A stretch of 22,409 bases of DNA from Paulinella micropora (GCA_009731375.1 BJOX01000032.1:1298181-1320589), one strand, 5' to 3'; positions 7,264 through 14,844 are shown, numbered from the stretch's first letter. The notes: generated from the letters alone by a model not told the origin. A program made the numbers and translations.

Positions 7264-8544
7264 TTAATATCCAAACGGCCGTGTTTCAATCGCATTCTCT
7301 ACAATTCCGATAACTTGTCTTTTTGTATATGTAAAACTAAATATCTTTTCTAAGTATTCGCTTGTTATTTTTTTCTTTTGTTTGTCTCGCGTTATCTTGT
7401 TGTTTTCTATTATAACTACTTTTCCAGACTTCTCAATTCGCTTAGCAATCCTTAATTCTTCCTCAGTCTCTAACAAGTCCGCCAGTTCATTTTTACCCTT
7501 CTCAAATAAATCTGTGTTTTTAATACCAAGCCCGCAACTGATTACACTTAACATATTAGGTAAGTTTAAGGCCTTCTTCGTCTCGTAATTCATACTAAAT
7601 CCTTTTACTTTCATACAGGCTTTGCCGTTATCTAATAAGTATCCGTAGCACTTTGCCCCGCCTCCAACAAAGGTCTTTATCTTGGCTCCCTTTAATTCAT
7701 CTGTCCAGTCCCCGAGTAGTTTGCCCGTCTTTACATCATCTTCGCCTTTCGTCAGGTCTGTGGTATATATTACGCTATCCGTATCGTGGTATAGAATTCT
7801 CCTGCCTAGTCTGTCCATCATCTCATAAAGTCTCATTCTTGCGTGGCAGGTAGTAAATAGAGCAACAATATTTGTCTTAATCGGGTCGCTGACAGCATCC
7901 TGTTTTAAATCATAACTGGCCTCTATTATTTCGTCGTTGATTATGTTAATATTTATGTTATCCACTGATTTATCGTTCATTAGTTTGTATAGGGTTTCCT
8001 TATCCCTTATCATTTTGTTTTGTTTTTTGTTCTGCTTCTCTCCAAACTTACCCCACAAGGAGTTCAAGCACAACTTAGCCACCGCACGGCGCCCTGAGTT
8101 TTCTTCTATTTTGTTTTCATCCATCTTAACACCCATTTTGATTTCCATACTGCTTATGTAGTTTTGTTTTTCCTCGGCCGTATTGCATCCTGCTGGATAT
8201 CCACTTGATTCCTGCTTAACCTTCAAGAATGTTTTTATGTATTCCTTGAATAGGTTACTGCTCTGTTCTTTCCAGTGCCATACGTCATATACTTTCATTA
8301 ACTTATACCCTTTATCTAAGGCCTTGTAAATTTCTGGAGTTGCCCAAGTTCCTGTTATTGCCCGCTCATTGTCGGTGTGCTTGCATTCTCCGTGGTGCTC
8401 AGTCATCCCGCACTTATCGCATAAGTAATACATCATCTTGCCTCTGTCCGCTTTTGGTAAGACTGGGTGTAGTAATCCTCTCGGCGGTAGCATCTTAACC
8501 TTAGCCACTCCAAAGTATTCCTTTTTTATGATTTTGTTTCGCAT
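7264..8544 (-). CDS. DNA polymerase, palm/thumb with motifs B and C (open segment 5 of 5)
   Basis: This encodes 426 residues. It opens with KKEYFGVAKVKMLPPRGLLH, the strand that follows motif A in protein-primed polymerases. Motif B is KLCLNSLWGKFG (K-x3-N-S-x-W/Y-G-K, nucleotide binding). Motif C is YHDTDSVIY (the catalytic D-T-D). A downstream Lys/Tyr motif lies in GGGAKCYGYLL. The segment reads to a normal TAA at 7264-7266. The ATG at 8542-8544 is an internal Met, not a real start. No residue expected for catalysis is missing. Confidence 0.88.
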   Translation of the reverse strand: MRNKIIKKEYFGVAKVKMLPPRGLLHPVLPKADRGKMMYYLCDKCGMTEHHGECKHTDNERAITGTWATPEIYKALDKGYKLMKVYDVWHWKEQSSNLFKEYIKTFLKVKQESSGYPAGCNTAEEKQNYISSMEIKMGVKMDENKIEENSGRRAVAKLCLNSLWGKFGEKQNKKQNKMIRDKETLYKLMNDKSVDNININIINDEIIEASYDLKQDAVSDPIKTNIVALFTTCHARMRLYEMMDRLGRRILYHDTDSVIYTTDLTKGEDDVKTGKLLGDWTDELKGAKIKTFVGGGAKCYGYLLDNGKACMKVKGFSMNYETKKALNLPNMLSVISCGLGIKNTDLFEKGKNELADLLETEEELRIAKRIEKSGKVVIIENNKITRDKQKKKITSEYLEKIFSFTYTKRQVIGIVENAIETRPFGY

Positions 8545-9531
8545 CTGATGATTTCGTGGTGCCCGCTAGGGTAAAGGTCATAATACATAACGGTCGGATA
8601 GAGTGAGCATATGTCAATGTATTTCGCGTATTCGTCGCTGTGTCGTGATTTCCAATACAATGTTAGAGCATTCGTTCTACCTCCAAACATTGCTTCTCGT
8701 GGGTTTAATCCTTCTTGTTCCATAATTCGTTCGTTGGTATCCTCGGCCAGTCTTTCACTGGTTTTCATCAGGCTCCAATCACATTCCCAGACACTTATTA
8801 CTTTTACCTGTTGGCTCAGTTGTTTTTCTCTTCTCATTGTTTCCTTGTATAGTTCACCCATAGTCTTATTTTTCTTGGCATTCATTGCATTGCCGTTCCA
8901 ACACTTCTGACAGCCGTGCCAATGACACCCGTAAAACTCATAAGCGGTTTTGTTTTTCTCATCCCAGCCATCTACATACACACGAGATTGCCCGAGTTGA
9001 AACATTTTTTCACCTCCGTTGAATGCGTGTTTAATATCGGTTTTGTCTAACCTGCTTCTGTAGGCTAACCATTCAACACAAGCCCTTGAAGCCATCCTGT
9101 TTTGTTTTTCCGCTTTCAATACCGCAATTGAATTAACAGGCATAAACTTAGCACGATACAGAGCCATAACACAACTCGCAATAGTTGTATATTGAAAAGG
9201 GTCAATACCGAATTCAAGAAACTGCTTTCTAAAATCTATACAGCCCTTTCTAAGTATATCAACATCGCTATGACAATACTCAGCGATTTCCTTCGCCATA
9301 TCAAAGTGGTTGTGATTATTAACCTGTTGTTCATACCATTCTAAAAACTCCTTTCTCTTATCTCCTCGCATAGTGTCGTAGCCGTAATGTTTCTTGTGTG
9401 GCATGAGCCCAACATAGTTTTTGTTCTTGTCTGTGTTGAAGAAGTGCGGAAAGTATCCTTTCTTAAGTTCCGTTAGTCCGAATGTCTTTGGAAAGTCAGA
9501 CAATGGCATCGTAAGGAAACTCAAACTATCA
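8526..9531 (-). CDS. DNA polymerase, exonuclease motif III to polymerase motif A (open segment 4 of 5)
   Basis: From the gap the segment begins DSLSFLTMPLSDFPKTFGL. It then has the exonuclease III motif in AEYCHSDVDILRKG and a central region with AFNGGE and a GCHWHGCQKC cluster, typical of Polinton polymerases. It ends with polymerase motif A, YIDICSLYPTVMYY, whose Asp binds catalytic metal. The frame then runs into a TAA at 8526-8528. The next segment starts in a different frame within the same 20 bases, and a four-T run (+ strand 8532-8535) lies in the overlap. Confidence 0.85.
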
Positions 9532-9541
9532 NNNNNNNNNN

Positions 9542-9873
9542 TTATCAATGAAGCGGTAATTCTTATGTGTCATCATCATTATCTTACCGCCTTGGTAAAT
9601 GACAAATGGTGTATGTTTGTTATCTACAAGCCACTTAAGAATAAACTGACAATCATAACCGCGGGCATTGTGTGCGATAAATGTAAATCCGCTGTGTTTG
9701 GTGTCAAAAGCCCAATTACAGAAATCTTGAATGTTCTTGTGAATTACTGGCGGTTCCTTCGCATCGTAATACTGGCTTTCAGCATGATTAACAATGTGCT
9801 CGCCTGTGTCCTGTGTCGCTTCAAAGTCAAAGAATATGTATTGCTGCTGACGGTGGTAAGATTTCTTTTTGGA
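9542..9873 (-). CDS. DNA polymerase, exonuclease motifs I and II (open segment 3 of 5)
   Basis: This is a segment of about 110 residues between the frame change near 9870 and the N gap at 9532-9541. It contains YIFFDFEATQDTGEH (exonuclease motif I, the D-x-E pair) and FTFIAHNARGYDCQFILKW (motif II, the N-x-x-G-Y-D form usual in protein-primed polymerases). These residues bind the two metal ions of the 3'-5' proofreading site. The segment stops in the gap with the sequence that normally precedes the conserved D-S-L-S-F strand. That strand is the first thing on the other side. Confidence 0.8.
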
Positions 9874-10840
9874 CTATTTCACATTGGTGCTCTAGTGGTT
9901 TCAGTTCTTTACAATTACGACATTTCGCATATCCGCATTTATGTATGTCATTCTTTCTGTAATTAAGACCGCACGATTTACATTTCGCTTTAACATCGCA
10001 GTTTGTTGTCCTGTGGTTATTAAAGCATTCTGTGTTTGGAAACTTTCTATTACACTTCTCACATTCTTTCCACTGGCTCTTGTCGTTTATTCCCTTACAT
10101 CCCTTGGTTTCGCAGATACTACATTTGGCGTCGCATGCATGTCTTTCCATATACCCTCTTAGACACAACTCGCAGAAATTCTTTTTTCCTAGCATAGACT
10201 TCATGTTAGTTATGGCATCGTAATGTCCTTCAGTCTTTAGAATGTAAAGGTTAGTCAGCCGTTCGCCGTTCGCATCAAGTAGATCTGTTTTATAAACTAT
10301 TTGTTCAGGGAATTCGACAATAACCAGATTGTATTTAATGTGATTAGCGAATGTATTAATTTCTTGTATCCCACACACATCCTTAATAACTTTCGCTTCA
10401 TCGTGTAAAGACTCAGCCATTTCCTGCTGTATCTTTCTCCCCATTAATATTGTTTTGTATTTTTGATGTTTTTCAATTTTTGCTTTGACAACAACGATTG
10501 CTCGTGCTAGGCATAAGTTATCGCTATTAGTAATACAGATTACTCCTTTCTTTCTATATACATCTAGTTTATTCAAAACCTGTAGCCTTGCCCCGCCCGT
10601 AGGCATTTTAACAGACTTTAATACAAACTTTAATTTATCAAAGTTGGTGCCACTTTCATCCATATAAAGACTTTCGTTGCTTTGAAATATTGACGACAAT
10701 CTTTCTAAAACTTTTTCAACCGAGATTTCATTGACATAATGTTGGCCTGTAGATACTTTGCCATAATAATCTACAAACTCAATACCTACATCAACCTTAT
10801 CTCTTTGCCCTGTCGTTTTAAAAAGTCGTTCAATATGATT
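9827..10840 (-). CDS. DNA polymerase, OTU-like and zinc-binding region (open segment 2 of 5)
   Basis: The frame is open from 10840, just after a TGA, to a stop at 9827. It contains the pattern NSDNLCLARAIVV and, about 125 residues later, EGHYDAITNM. A Cys/His-rich region follows with many CxxC pairs (CELC, CSIC, CEKC, CKSC, CRNC) and closes with LEHQCEI. Such a Cys-rich block before the exonuclease is typical of Polinton polymerases. The DNLCLARA/GHYD pair resembles the Cys and His motifs of OTU-type proteases, see findings. The useful frame ends near 9870, where a five-T run (+ strand 9866-9870) marks the switch to the exonuclease frame. Translation past that point is out of frame. Confidence 0.75.
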   Translation of the reverse strand, partial: NHIERLFKTTGQRDKVDVGIEFVDYYGKVSTGQHYVNEISVEKVLERLSSIFQSNESLYMDESGTNFDKLKFVLKSVKMPTGGARLQVLNKLDVYRKKGVICITNSDNLCLARAIVVVKAKIEKHQKYKTILMGRKIQQEMAESLHDEAKVIKDVCGIQEINTFANHIKYNLVIVEFPEQIVYKTDLLDANGERLTNLYILKTEGHYDAITNMKSMLGKKNFCELCLRGYMERHACDAKCSICETKGCKGINDKSQWKECEKCNRKFPNTECFNNHRTTNCDVKAKCKSCGLNYRKNDIHKCGYAKCRNCKELKPLEHQCEIVQKEILPPSAAIHIL

Positions 10841-11247
10841 TCAATAAATCTTATTACATCGCGCATAGTGAAAGACAGAAAGTTTCCATTCAACACAACC
10901 CTGTAAATATTTTCGTTTATTCCAAGTTTGTGCTCCTTTCTGTCGTCTCGCTTGATTTCGTAATTGCCATATCGTATCAAGTCTCTGACATTTTCCTTGA
11001 TTTCTTTTTTCTCTTCAATCGTAGGTAAAGGTGGCGCTATTGGTATAGCATGGTGTTCGAAATACACCGCACCTCTTACTTGGTTCAAGTAGTTTTGGGC
11101 AGTCAGTGTATCAATTTTATACCCCCTTACCTTCGGTTTGATATATAGCACATCCCGACCCCTGACAGACTTGATTTCGTAATTTATCTTATATTCCCTT
11201 AATCTATCCAACCTGTAGACCTTGCCGTTATACGTGTGTGTCTCCAT
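10786..11247 (-). CDS. DNA polymerase, N-terminal segment (open segment 1 of 5)
   Basis: This encodes 153 residues from an ATG at 11245-11247 to a stop at 10786. The first ~60 residues are basic and strand-rich. Then comes a Pro-rich patch (IPIAPPLPTIEEKKE) and a segment ending MRDVIRFIEIILND. The next reading frame opens at 10840 inside this ORF and continues with the conserved N-terminal part of Polinton polymerases, so I treat this ORF as the polymerase N-terminus and not as a separate gene. The frame change lies within 10786-10840, which contains adjacent runs of four T and five A (+ strand 10816-10824). A separate small gene overlapping the polymerase is the alternative. Confidence 0.55.
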   Translation of the reverse strand: METHTYNGKVYRLDRLREYKINYEIKSVRGRDVLYIKPKVRGYKIDTLTAQNYLNQVRGAVYFEHHAIPIAPPLPTIEEKKEIKENVRDLIRYGNYEIKRDDRKEHKLGINENIYRVVLNGNFLSFTMRDVIRFIEIILNDFLKRQGKEIRLM

Positions 11248-11432
11248 GTTTGATAAATATATCTAAGGAAATATAATTTTATAAAATTAAAATAATTTCT
11301 CCGTCTCAAATGTGGGGTGTGTCCTGTGTCACTGTGTGCCTCTATATAGTGTTGTGTCCTTGTCTTTAACATAAAATTCACCCATACCCCCGTCGAAATG
11401 ATTTCAATTAGATCGGAGAAATTGTTGTACGG
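11248..11432. promoter_or_regulatory. Intergenic region upstream of the DNA polymerase
   Basis: These 185 bases hold no convincing gene. A perfect ten-base inverted repeat, AATTTCTCCG (11294-11303) and CGGAGAAATT (11414-11423), brackets 110 bases rich in TGTGTCC/GTGTCAC/TGTGTGCC-type direct repeats. Because the polymerase reads leftwards from 11247, this is its presumed promoter region. AT-rich sequence with ATATAT lies within 30 bases of its ATG. Function is unproven. Confidence 0.35.
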
Positions 11433-11633
11433 CTATGCTATGCTAGCAAAACCCATAAATCCTATTAATCTTTTGTCTTTCCAAGTCTGATCGTACTTGC
11501 TATATCCTGAACCGCAATGGCAATTATTTTCCATATAACCACACATACTACATCTTTCGTCTTCTTCTTTCTTAACTTGTTCAATCTTAGATTTTAACAA
11601 ATTTTTTGTTTTCGAAGTAGTCGAAAACAAAGA
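11433..11633 (-). CDS. Small Cys-rich ORF in frame downstream of the DNA-binding protein
   Basis: The frame is open from the stop codon of the preceding gene (TAA at 11634-11636) to a TAG at 11433. The first ATG is at 11544-11546, and only a TTG (11630) is available further up. The reading has the look of real protein, with a lysine-rich helix and then CSMCGYMENNCHC, a possible small zinc-binding knot, and a hydrophobic end. It is in the same frame as the upstream gene, so it could be a separate short protein, an extension reached by stop-codon readthrough, or the detached end of a formerly longer protein. Confidence 0.4.
   Translation of the reverse strand, partial: SLFSTTSKTKNLLKSKIEQVKKEEDERCSMCGYMENNCHCGSGYSKYDQTWKDKRLIGFMGFASIA
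11605..11631 (-). terminator. Hairpin with conserved CTACT loop, copy 2
   Basis: A perfect 11-base stem, TTTGTTTTCGA (11605-11615) with TCGAAAACAAA (11621-11631), encloses the loop CTACT when read on the - strand. It starts two bases after the TAA at 11634-11636. It matches the hairpin at 5075-5101 except for one C-to-T change that turns a C-G pair into a T-G wobble. Confidence 0.5.
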
Positions 11634-11987
11634 TTATATATTTTCTTTATGTTTATTAGATTTCTTATGCTTACATTTACTTCCATTTGTAATCTCTGCT
11701 CCACATTCACAAATATAACTTTTGATTATCAATTTCTTAATTTTTTCATTTTTAATTACTTTTCTTTCACTATCGTAGTTTATTTTCCATTCTTCATATT
11801 TAGGTATTACAAATTCTTTATGATATTTATTTGCTTCTTCCAATGCTTGCTCTTTTGATTTGCCTTTTCCTATGCAGAAACTCTTACACATAACTTTTCC
11901 TCCTTCTCTCCATTGAACTTTCAACATAGGTCTTTTTTCATTATTCTTAACCATTACACAACCTTTTGAAATCCTGAACGGCGTCAT
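11634..11987 (-). CDS. Putative DNA-binding protein, AP2-like domain plus C2H2-type zinc finger
   Basis: This encodes 117 residues. Residues about 17-65 have the strand-strand-strand-helix pattern of AP2-like DNA-binding domains: LKVQWREGGKVMCKSFCIGK followed by SKEQALEEANKYHKEF. The C-terminus has ICECGAEITNGSKCKHKKSN and a final KH, matching the short zinc finger C-x-C-x(n)-H-x(n)-K-K-H that is common in giant viruses and Polinton-like viruses. A DNA-binding or regulatory role is inferred from these two patterns. Several in-frame Met codons are near the start, and residue 12 (MVKNNEKRP) would also serve. A 27-base hairpin follows the stop directly, and the frame stays open beyond it. Confidence 0.6.
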   Translation of the reverse strand: MTPFRISKGCVMVKNNEKRPMLKVQWREGGKVMCKSFCIGKGKSKEQALEEANKYHKEFVIPKYEEWKINYDSERKVIKNEKIKKLIIKSYICECGAEITNGSKCKHKKSNKHKENI

Positions 11988-12216
11988 CCTATATATGTGT
12001 CTTTATAATTATTTAAATAGAAATTAACTTTTAAGACTAAGGCTTATTTGCTTATAATTGCTTTCTGTATTGTTTGTTTGCGAAATGAAGAGGAGAGCCG
12101 TTGGAATGATTTTGATTTCAACGGAGGTATGTATTGAAAAAGTGTGCCAAAGTGGCACCCTATACTACTTTAGGAGTATCTGTTTTTCTTATTCAGCTAA
12201 CGGGAAATCAGAAATC
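11988..12216. other. Interval without a gene, probable margin of the viral element
   Basis: No coding region, RNA gene or clear terminal repeat is visible. To the left the sequence is typical of the viral element. To the right repeats and microsatellites begin. The element's right end may be near here, but I do not see a terminal inverted repeat, and the left end is outside the window. Confidence 0.4.
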
Positions 12217-12530
12217 TCTCTTCTTCTTCTTCTTCGCTTTTATTGAGAGAATAATTTTACAATCGGGCTCAGGGAACGTCCACGTGAAAAGTATAGCTAG
12301 TAATTTATACCTTTATCTAAGGTGGAAACCTAGTTATTCAGTTGATCGTATTAAAGGAAAATATTAAATTTGTATTTAGCGGCTCGGTATTATATATATA
12401 TAGTAATATATTATCACTGAATATATCTAAACATAAATATTAATATTAAATATATTCAGTAGTGATAATATTATATTATGATATGAATATTTATGTTATT
12501 GTAAAAGTGTAGTTTATGTCTGGCGGCCCC
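12217..12530 (+). repeat. ~310-bp dispersed repeat, copy 1
   Basis: It starts in a CTTCTT tract and contains a well-conserved core (about 12219-12365) including CAGGGAACGTCCACGTGAAA and a GGTGGAAACCTAGTTATT segment. It continues through AT-rich sequence to a GGCGG and a poly-C run. A second copy in the same orientation is at 13298-13616, with high identity in the core and looser similarity afterwards. Inside the AT-rich part is an imperfect palindrome (arms 12408-12425 and 12451-12471). The family is unknown. Confidence 0.75.
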
Positions 12531-12670
12531 CCCCCCCCTCTTTTCTTTTTCGTGAGAAAAAGTGAAAGAGAGAGGAGGAAGTTGGGGCTGTGCGTGGTTG
12601 ACCATACGTTGGCTGATCCGGGGAGTTCTCCTTCAAGTAGCAGACAGGGGAGCAAACTTGTTGTTCCATC

Positions 12671-12738
<68 letters not shown>

Positions 12739-13200
12739 TGGTTTTTTTTTTTTGGGGGGGGGGGGGGNNNNNNNNNNNNNNNNNNNNNNNNNNNNNNNNN
12801 NNNNNNNNNNNNNNNNNNNNNNTTTTTTTTTTTTTTTTTTGCGAGTGTTTATATTTATATATATTATGATGTTTGTTGATGTTGAGTAGGTATGATTAGT
12901 GCTGTTTTGAATGGTTTTATTTTTGTTTCATCTGTTAGATTTTTTGGGATTTATTTCCATTTATCAGCGAAGATCTTGGTGAGATATGGGTCTTTGTGTG
13001 TGATTGACAAAGAGGCTGCTTTTAGTTGAGTATCGCGTTTTGTATGAATGTATGGTATTGATTGGGGTAAAGGTGTTATTGTGGAGTGGTCTGTTGAGGT
13101 GTTTTTTAGGGTAAATGAATGGGTGATTTTCTATGCATACACGGAGTGTATATAGGTGGGTGATGTCAAGTAGTTTGAGTTGGTTTAGTATTGGTTTGGT
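12531..13200. other. Non-coding interval with poly-T/poly-G runs and a gap
   Basis: After a poly-C run there is about 130 bases of mixed sequence, a poly-T run (12671-12737), a poly-T/poly-G stretch to 12767, a gap of 55 Ns (12768-12822), more T and then T/G-rich unique sequence. I see no gene. The T-to-G homopolymer transition next to the gap looks like an assembly or sequencing artefact. Confidence 0.6.
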
Positions 13201-13206
13201 GTGCGC

Positions 13207-13323
13207 GTCTCTCTCTCTCTCTCCCTTCCTCCCTCCCTCCCTCTCTCTCTCTCTCCCTCTCTCTCTCTCTCCCTCCCTCTCTCTCTCTCTCTCTCTCTTC
13301 TTCTTCTTCTTCTTTTCTTCTTC
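13207..13323. repeat. CT-rich microsatellite
   Basis: This is a (CT)n tract interrupted by CCCT/CCTT units, running into CTT repeats that form the left edge of the second ~310-bp repeat. It contains no gene. Long ORFs here are low-complexity artefacts. Confidence 0.9.
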
Positions 13324-13611
13324 GCTTTTATTGAGAGAAAAATTTTTACAATTGGACTCAGGGAACGTCCACGTGAAAAGTATAGCTAGTAAGTTATACC
13401 TTTATCAAAGGTGGAAACCTAGTTATTAAGTTGAGCGTATTAAGGGAGATATTAATGTTAAAATGTATTCAGCGGCAGTATTAATATTGTATTATAGTTA
13501 TTAAAATTAATATTTTTGCTTAGATATATTGCGCGGTGATATATGTTATTATGTTATGTTATGGGTATATGTAATTGTAAAGCTGTATACGTAGTCGTAT
13601 AACGTATGTGT

Positions 13612-13616
<5 letters not shown>
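13298..13616 (+). repeat. ~310-bp dispersed repeat, copy 2
   Basis: This is the second copy of the repeat at 12217-12530, in the same orientation. The core 13305-13452 matches the first copy closely, including the CAGGGAACGTCCACGTGAAA block. The AT-rich middle differs, and the end GTGTGGCG followed by poly-C matches the first copy's GTCTGGCGG plus poly-C. The shared left (CTT) and right (poly-C) boundaries suggest one mobile or amplified unit. Confidence 0.75.
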
Positions 13617-13658
<42 letters not shown>

Positions 13659-13769
13659 CNNNNNNNNNNNNNNNNNNNNNNNNNNNCTCTCTCCCTCTCT
13701 CTCTCCCTCTCTCTCTCCCTCTCTCTCTCTCTCTTCTTTCTCTCTCTCTTTCTCTCTCTTTCTCTCTCG

Positions 13770-13833
<64 letters not shown>
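13617..13833. repeat. Poly-C run, gap of 27 Ns and CT microsatellite
   Basis: A ~40-base C run (13615-13655) is followed by Ns at 13660-13686 and a long (CT)n/(CTTT)n tract to 13832. It holds no gene. Confidence 0.9.
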
Positions 13834-13834
<1 letters not shown>

Positions 13835-13922
13835 CCCCTTTCCCATGAAACCTACAGTCTAAGAAATACTCAAAGAGCAGTTTTGTATATGTACGCAAAC
13901 ATACGTACTCAAGAGCAAGTAG

Positions 13923-14603
13923 ATGATAACCTAAAAGGTGTCAAGAATTTTCGGTAAAACCTTCAAATTCTCGCCACCTTCTAGGTTGGTGCAGCAAATC
14001 CAATAAAACGACAAAATCAATACAAAGAAACAAAAGCAGTCAAATATCCTTCTATAAAAAAGGAGACAGCACACTAAGAGAAAAAATTAATGTATCATTA
14101 AATTACCTTTTTTGAAGTCTTCTCCAGTATTCTCAACCTACCACACACAAACAAGTATGGTAGATAAAATTTCTTTGCAAGCAGGGAGGGCTTTCGCCCA
14201 TTTTTTTTGAATTGAATACACACTAGTTTATACTCCACTCCTATAACCTCTTCTTTCTCCGCGAAAAAGTCTCTATGAAAATCTGTTTTTTCGAGTGTTA
14301 TTGCCATATATTCCTATCGTCTTTCCACAGACACACGTATATTTCTGTTTTCTTCTTGCTTTAATGTATTTTGCTTTCTTCTTTTTGCGAGTATCCATTT
14401 TATATAAGATGTACGAAATTTTCTTTTAAGATACATTAATTTTTTCTTTTAGTGTGCTGTCTCCTTTTTCATAGAAGGATATTTGACTGCTTTTGTTTCT
14501 TTGTATTGATTTTGTCGTTTTATTGGATTTGCTGCACCAACCTAGAAGGTGGCGAGAATTTGAAGGTTTTACCGAAAATTCTTGACACCTTTTAGGTTAT
14601 CAT
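13923..14603. mobile_element. 681-bp element with 174-bp inverted repeats (MITE- or foldback-like)
   Basis: The left arm (13923-14096) and right arm (14430-14603) are reverse complements over 174 bases. By eye I find only two mismatches, so identity is about 99%. The arms start ATGATAACCTAAAAGGTGTC at the outer edges. The 333-base spacer (14097-14429) has no recognisable coding region. The near identity implies recent formation or gene conversion. Long terminal inverted repeats around a short non-coding core fit a non-autonomous DNA transposon. I see no clear target-site duplication (CAAGTAG on the left, GTACTAG on the right), so a foldback or local palindrome is also possible. Confidence 0.7.
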
Positions 14604-14844
14604 GTACTAGAGCATATACACGTATAGTAGAAAAAATAATGGAAAGAAGAAGAATTAAATGAGACAAGAATGTACTGGAACGAATGCAAAAATAAACTAT
14701 CCATAAGGAGGAAACAAAGATAACACGAATCATGATGATAAACATGATAATACATACAGTGTTACATACAGTAATATATACACCAGGAGACAAAGGAGAT
14801 AGGAGGCGTGAATACAAGAAAACGTAAGGAAGACAGAAACGAAC

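Larger units (their letters stand above)
7264..11247 (-). pseudogene. Protein-primed family B DNA polymerase (Polinton type), broken by three frame changes and a gap
   Basis: The - strand from 11247 down to 7264 carries one polymerase split over five open segments: 10786-11247, 9827-10840, 9542-9873, 8526-9531 and 7264-8544. In order they contain an N-terminal region, a Cys-rich zinc-binding region, exonuclease motifs I-III, polymerase motif A, and polymerase motifs B and C. Catalytic motifs appear intact. The frame changes fall at 10786-10840, near 9866-9870 and near 8532-8535, and each interval holds an A or T run of four to five bases. No other in-frame stop is seen. This pattern is more easily explained by homopolymer sequencing errors than by long decay, so the gene may be intact in the real genome. 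The protein would replicate the element by protein priming. Total coding length is about 1,300 codons, normal to large for the family. Confidence 0.85.

Noticed and set aside
7382-8161. Several + strand frames of 66-74 residues inside the polymerase
   Set aside because: They are antisense to strongly conserved polymerase motifs and show no domain.
11199-11381. 60-residue frame on the - strand upstream of the polymerase
   Set aside because: It overlaps the polymerase start in another frame and covers the TGTGTCC repeats. The composition is not protein-like.
11410-11420. AGATCGG as a leftover sequencing adapter
   Set aside because: The match ends after AGATCGGA, and the bases are part of a perfect inverted repeat with 11294-11303, so it is genuine sequence.
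12671-12737. Poly-T as the reverse-strand poly-A tail of a retroposed gene
   Set aside because: No coding or retroposon body adjoins it, and it passes into poly-G and a gap, which points to an artefact.
13133-13957. Long Ser/Leu/Pro or Arg/Glu frames across CT repeats
   Set aside because: These are dinucleotide repeat translations. All frames of (CT)n are open.
14098-14307. 69-residue frame inside the inverted-repeat element
   Set aside because: It has no recognised domain and no transposase motif. It is likely chance in AT-rich DNA.
13923-14603. Inverted repeats as terminal repeats of the viral element
   Set aside because: Both arms lie on the host side only 333 bases apart, so they cannot bracket the viral genes.
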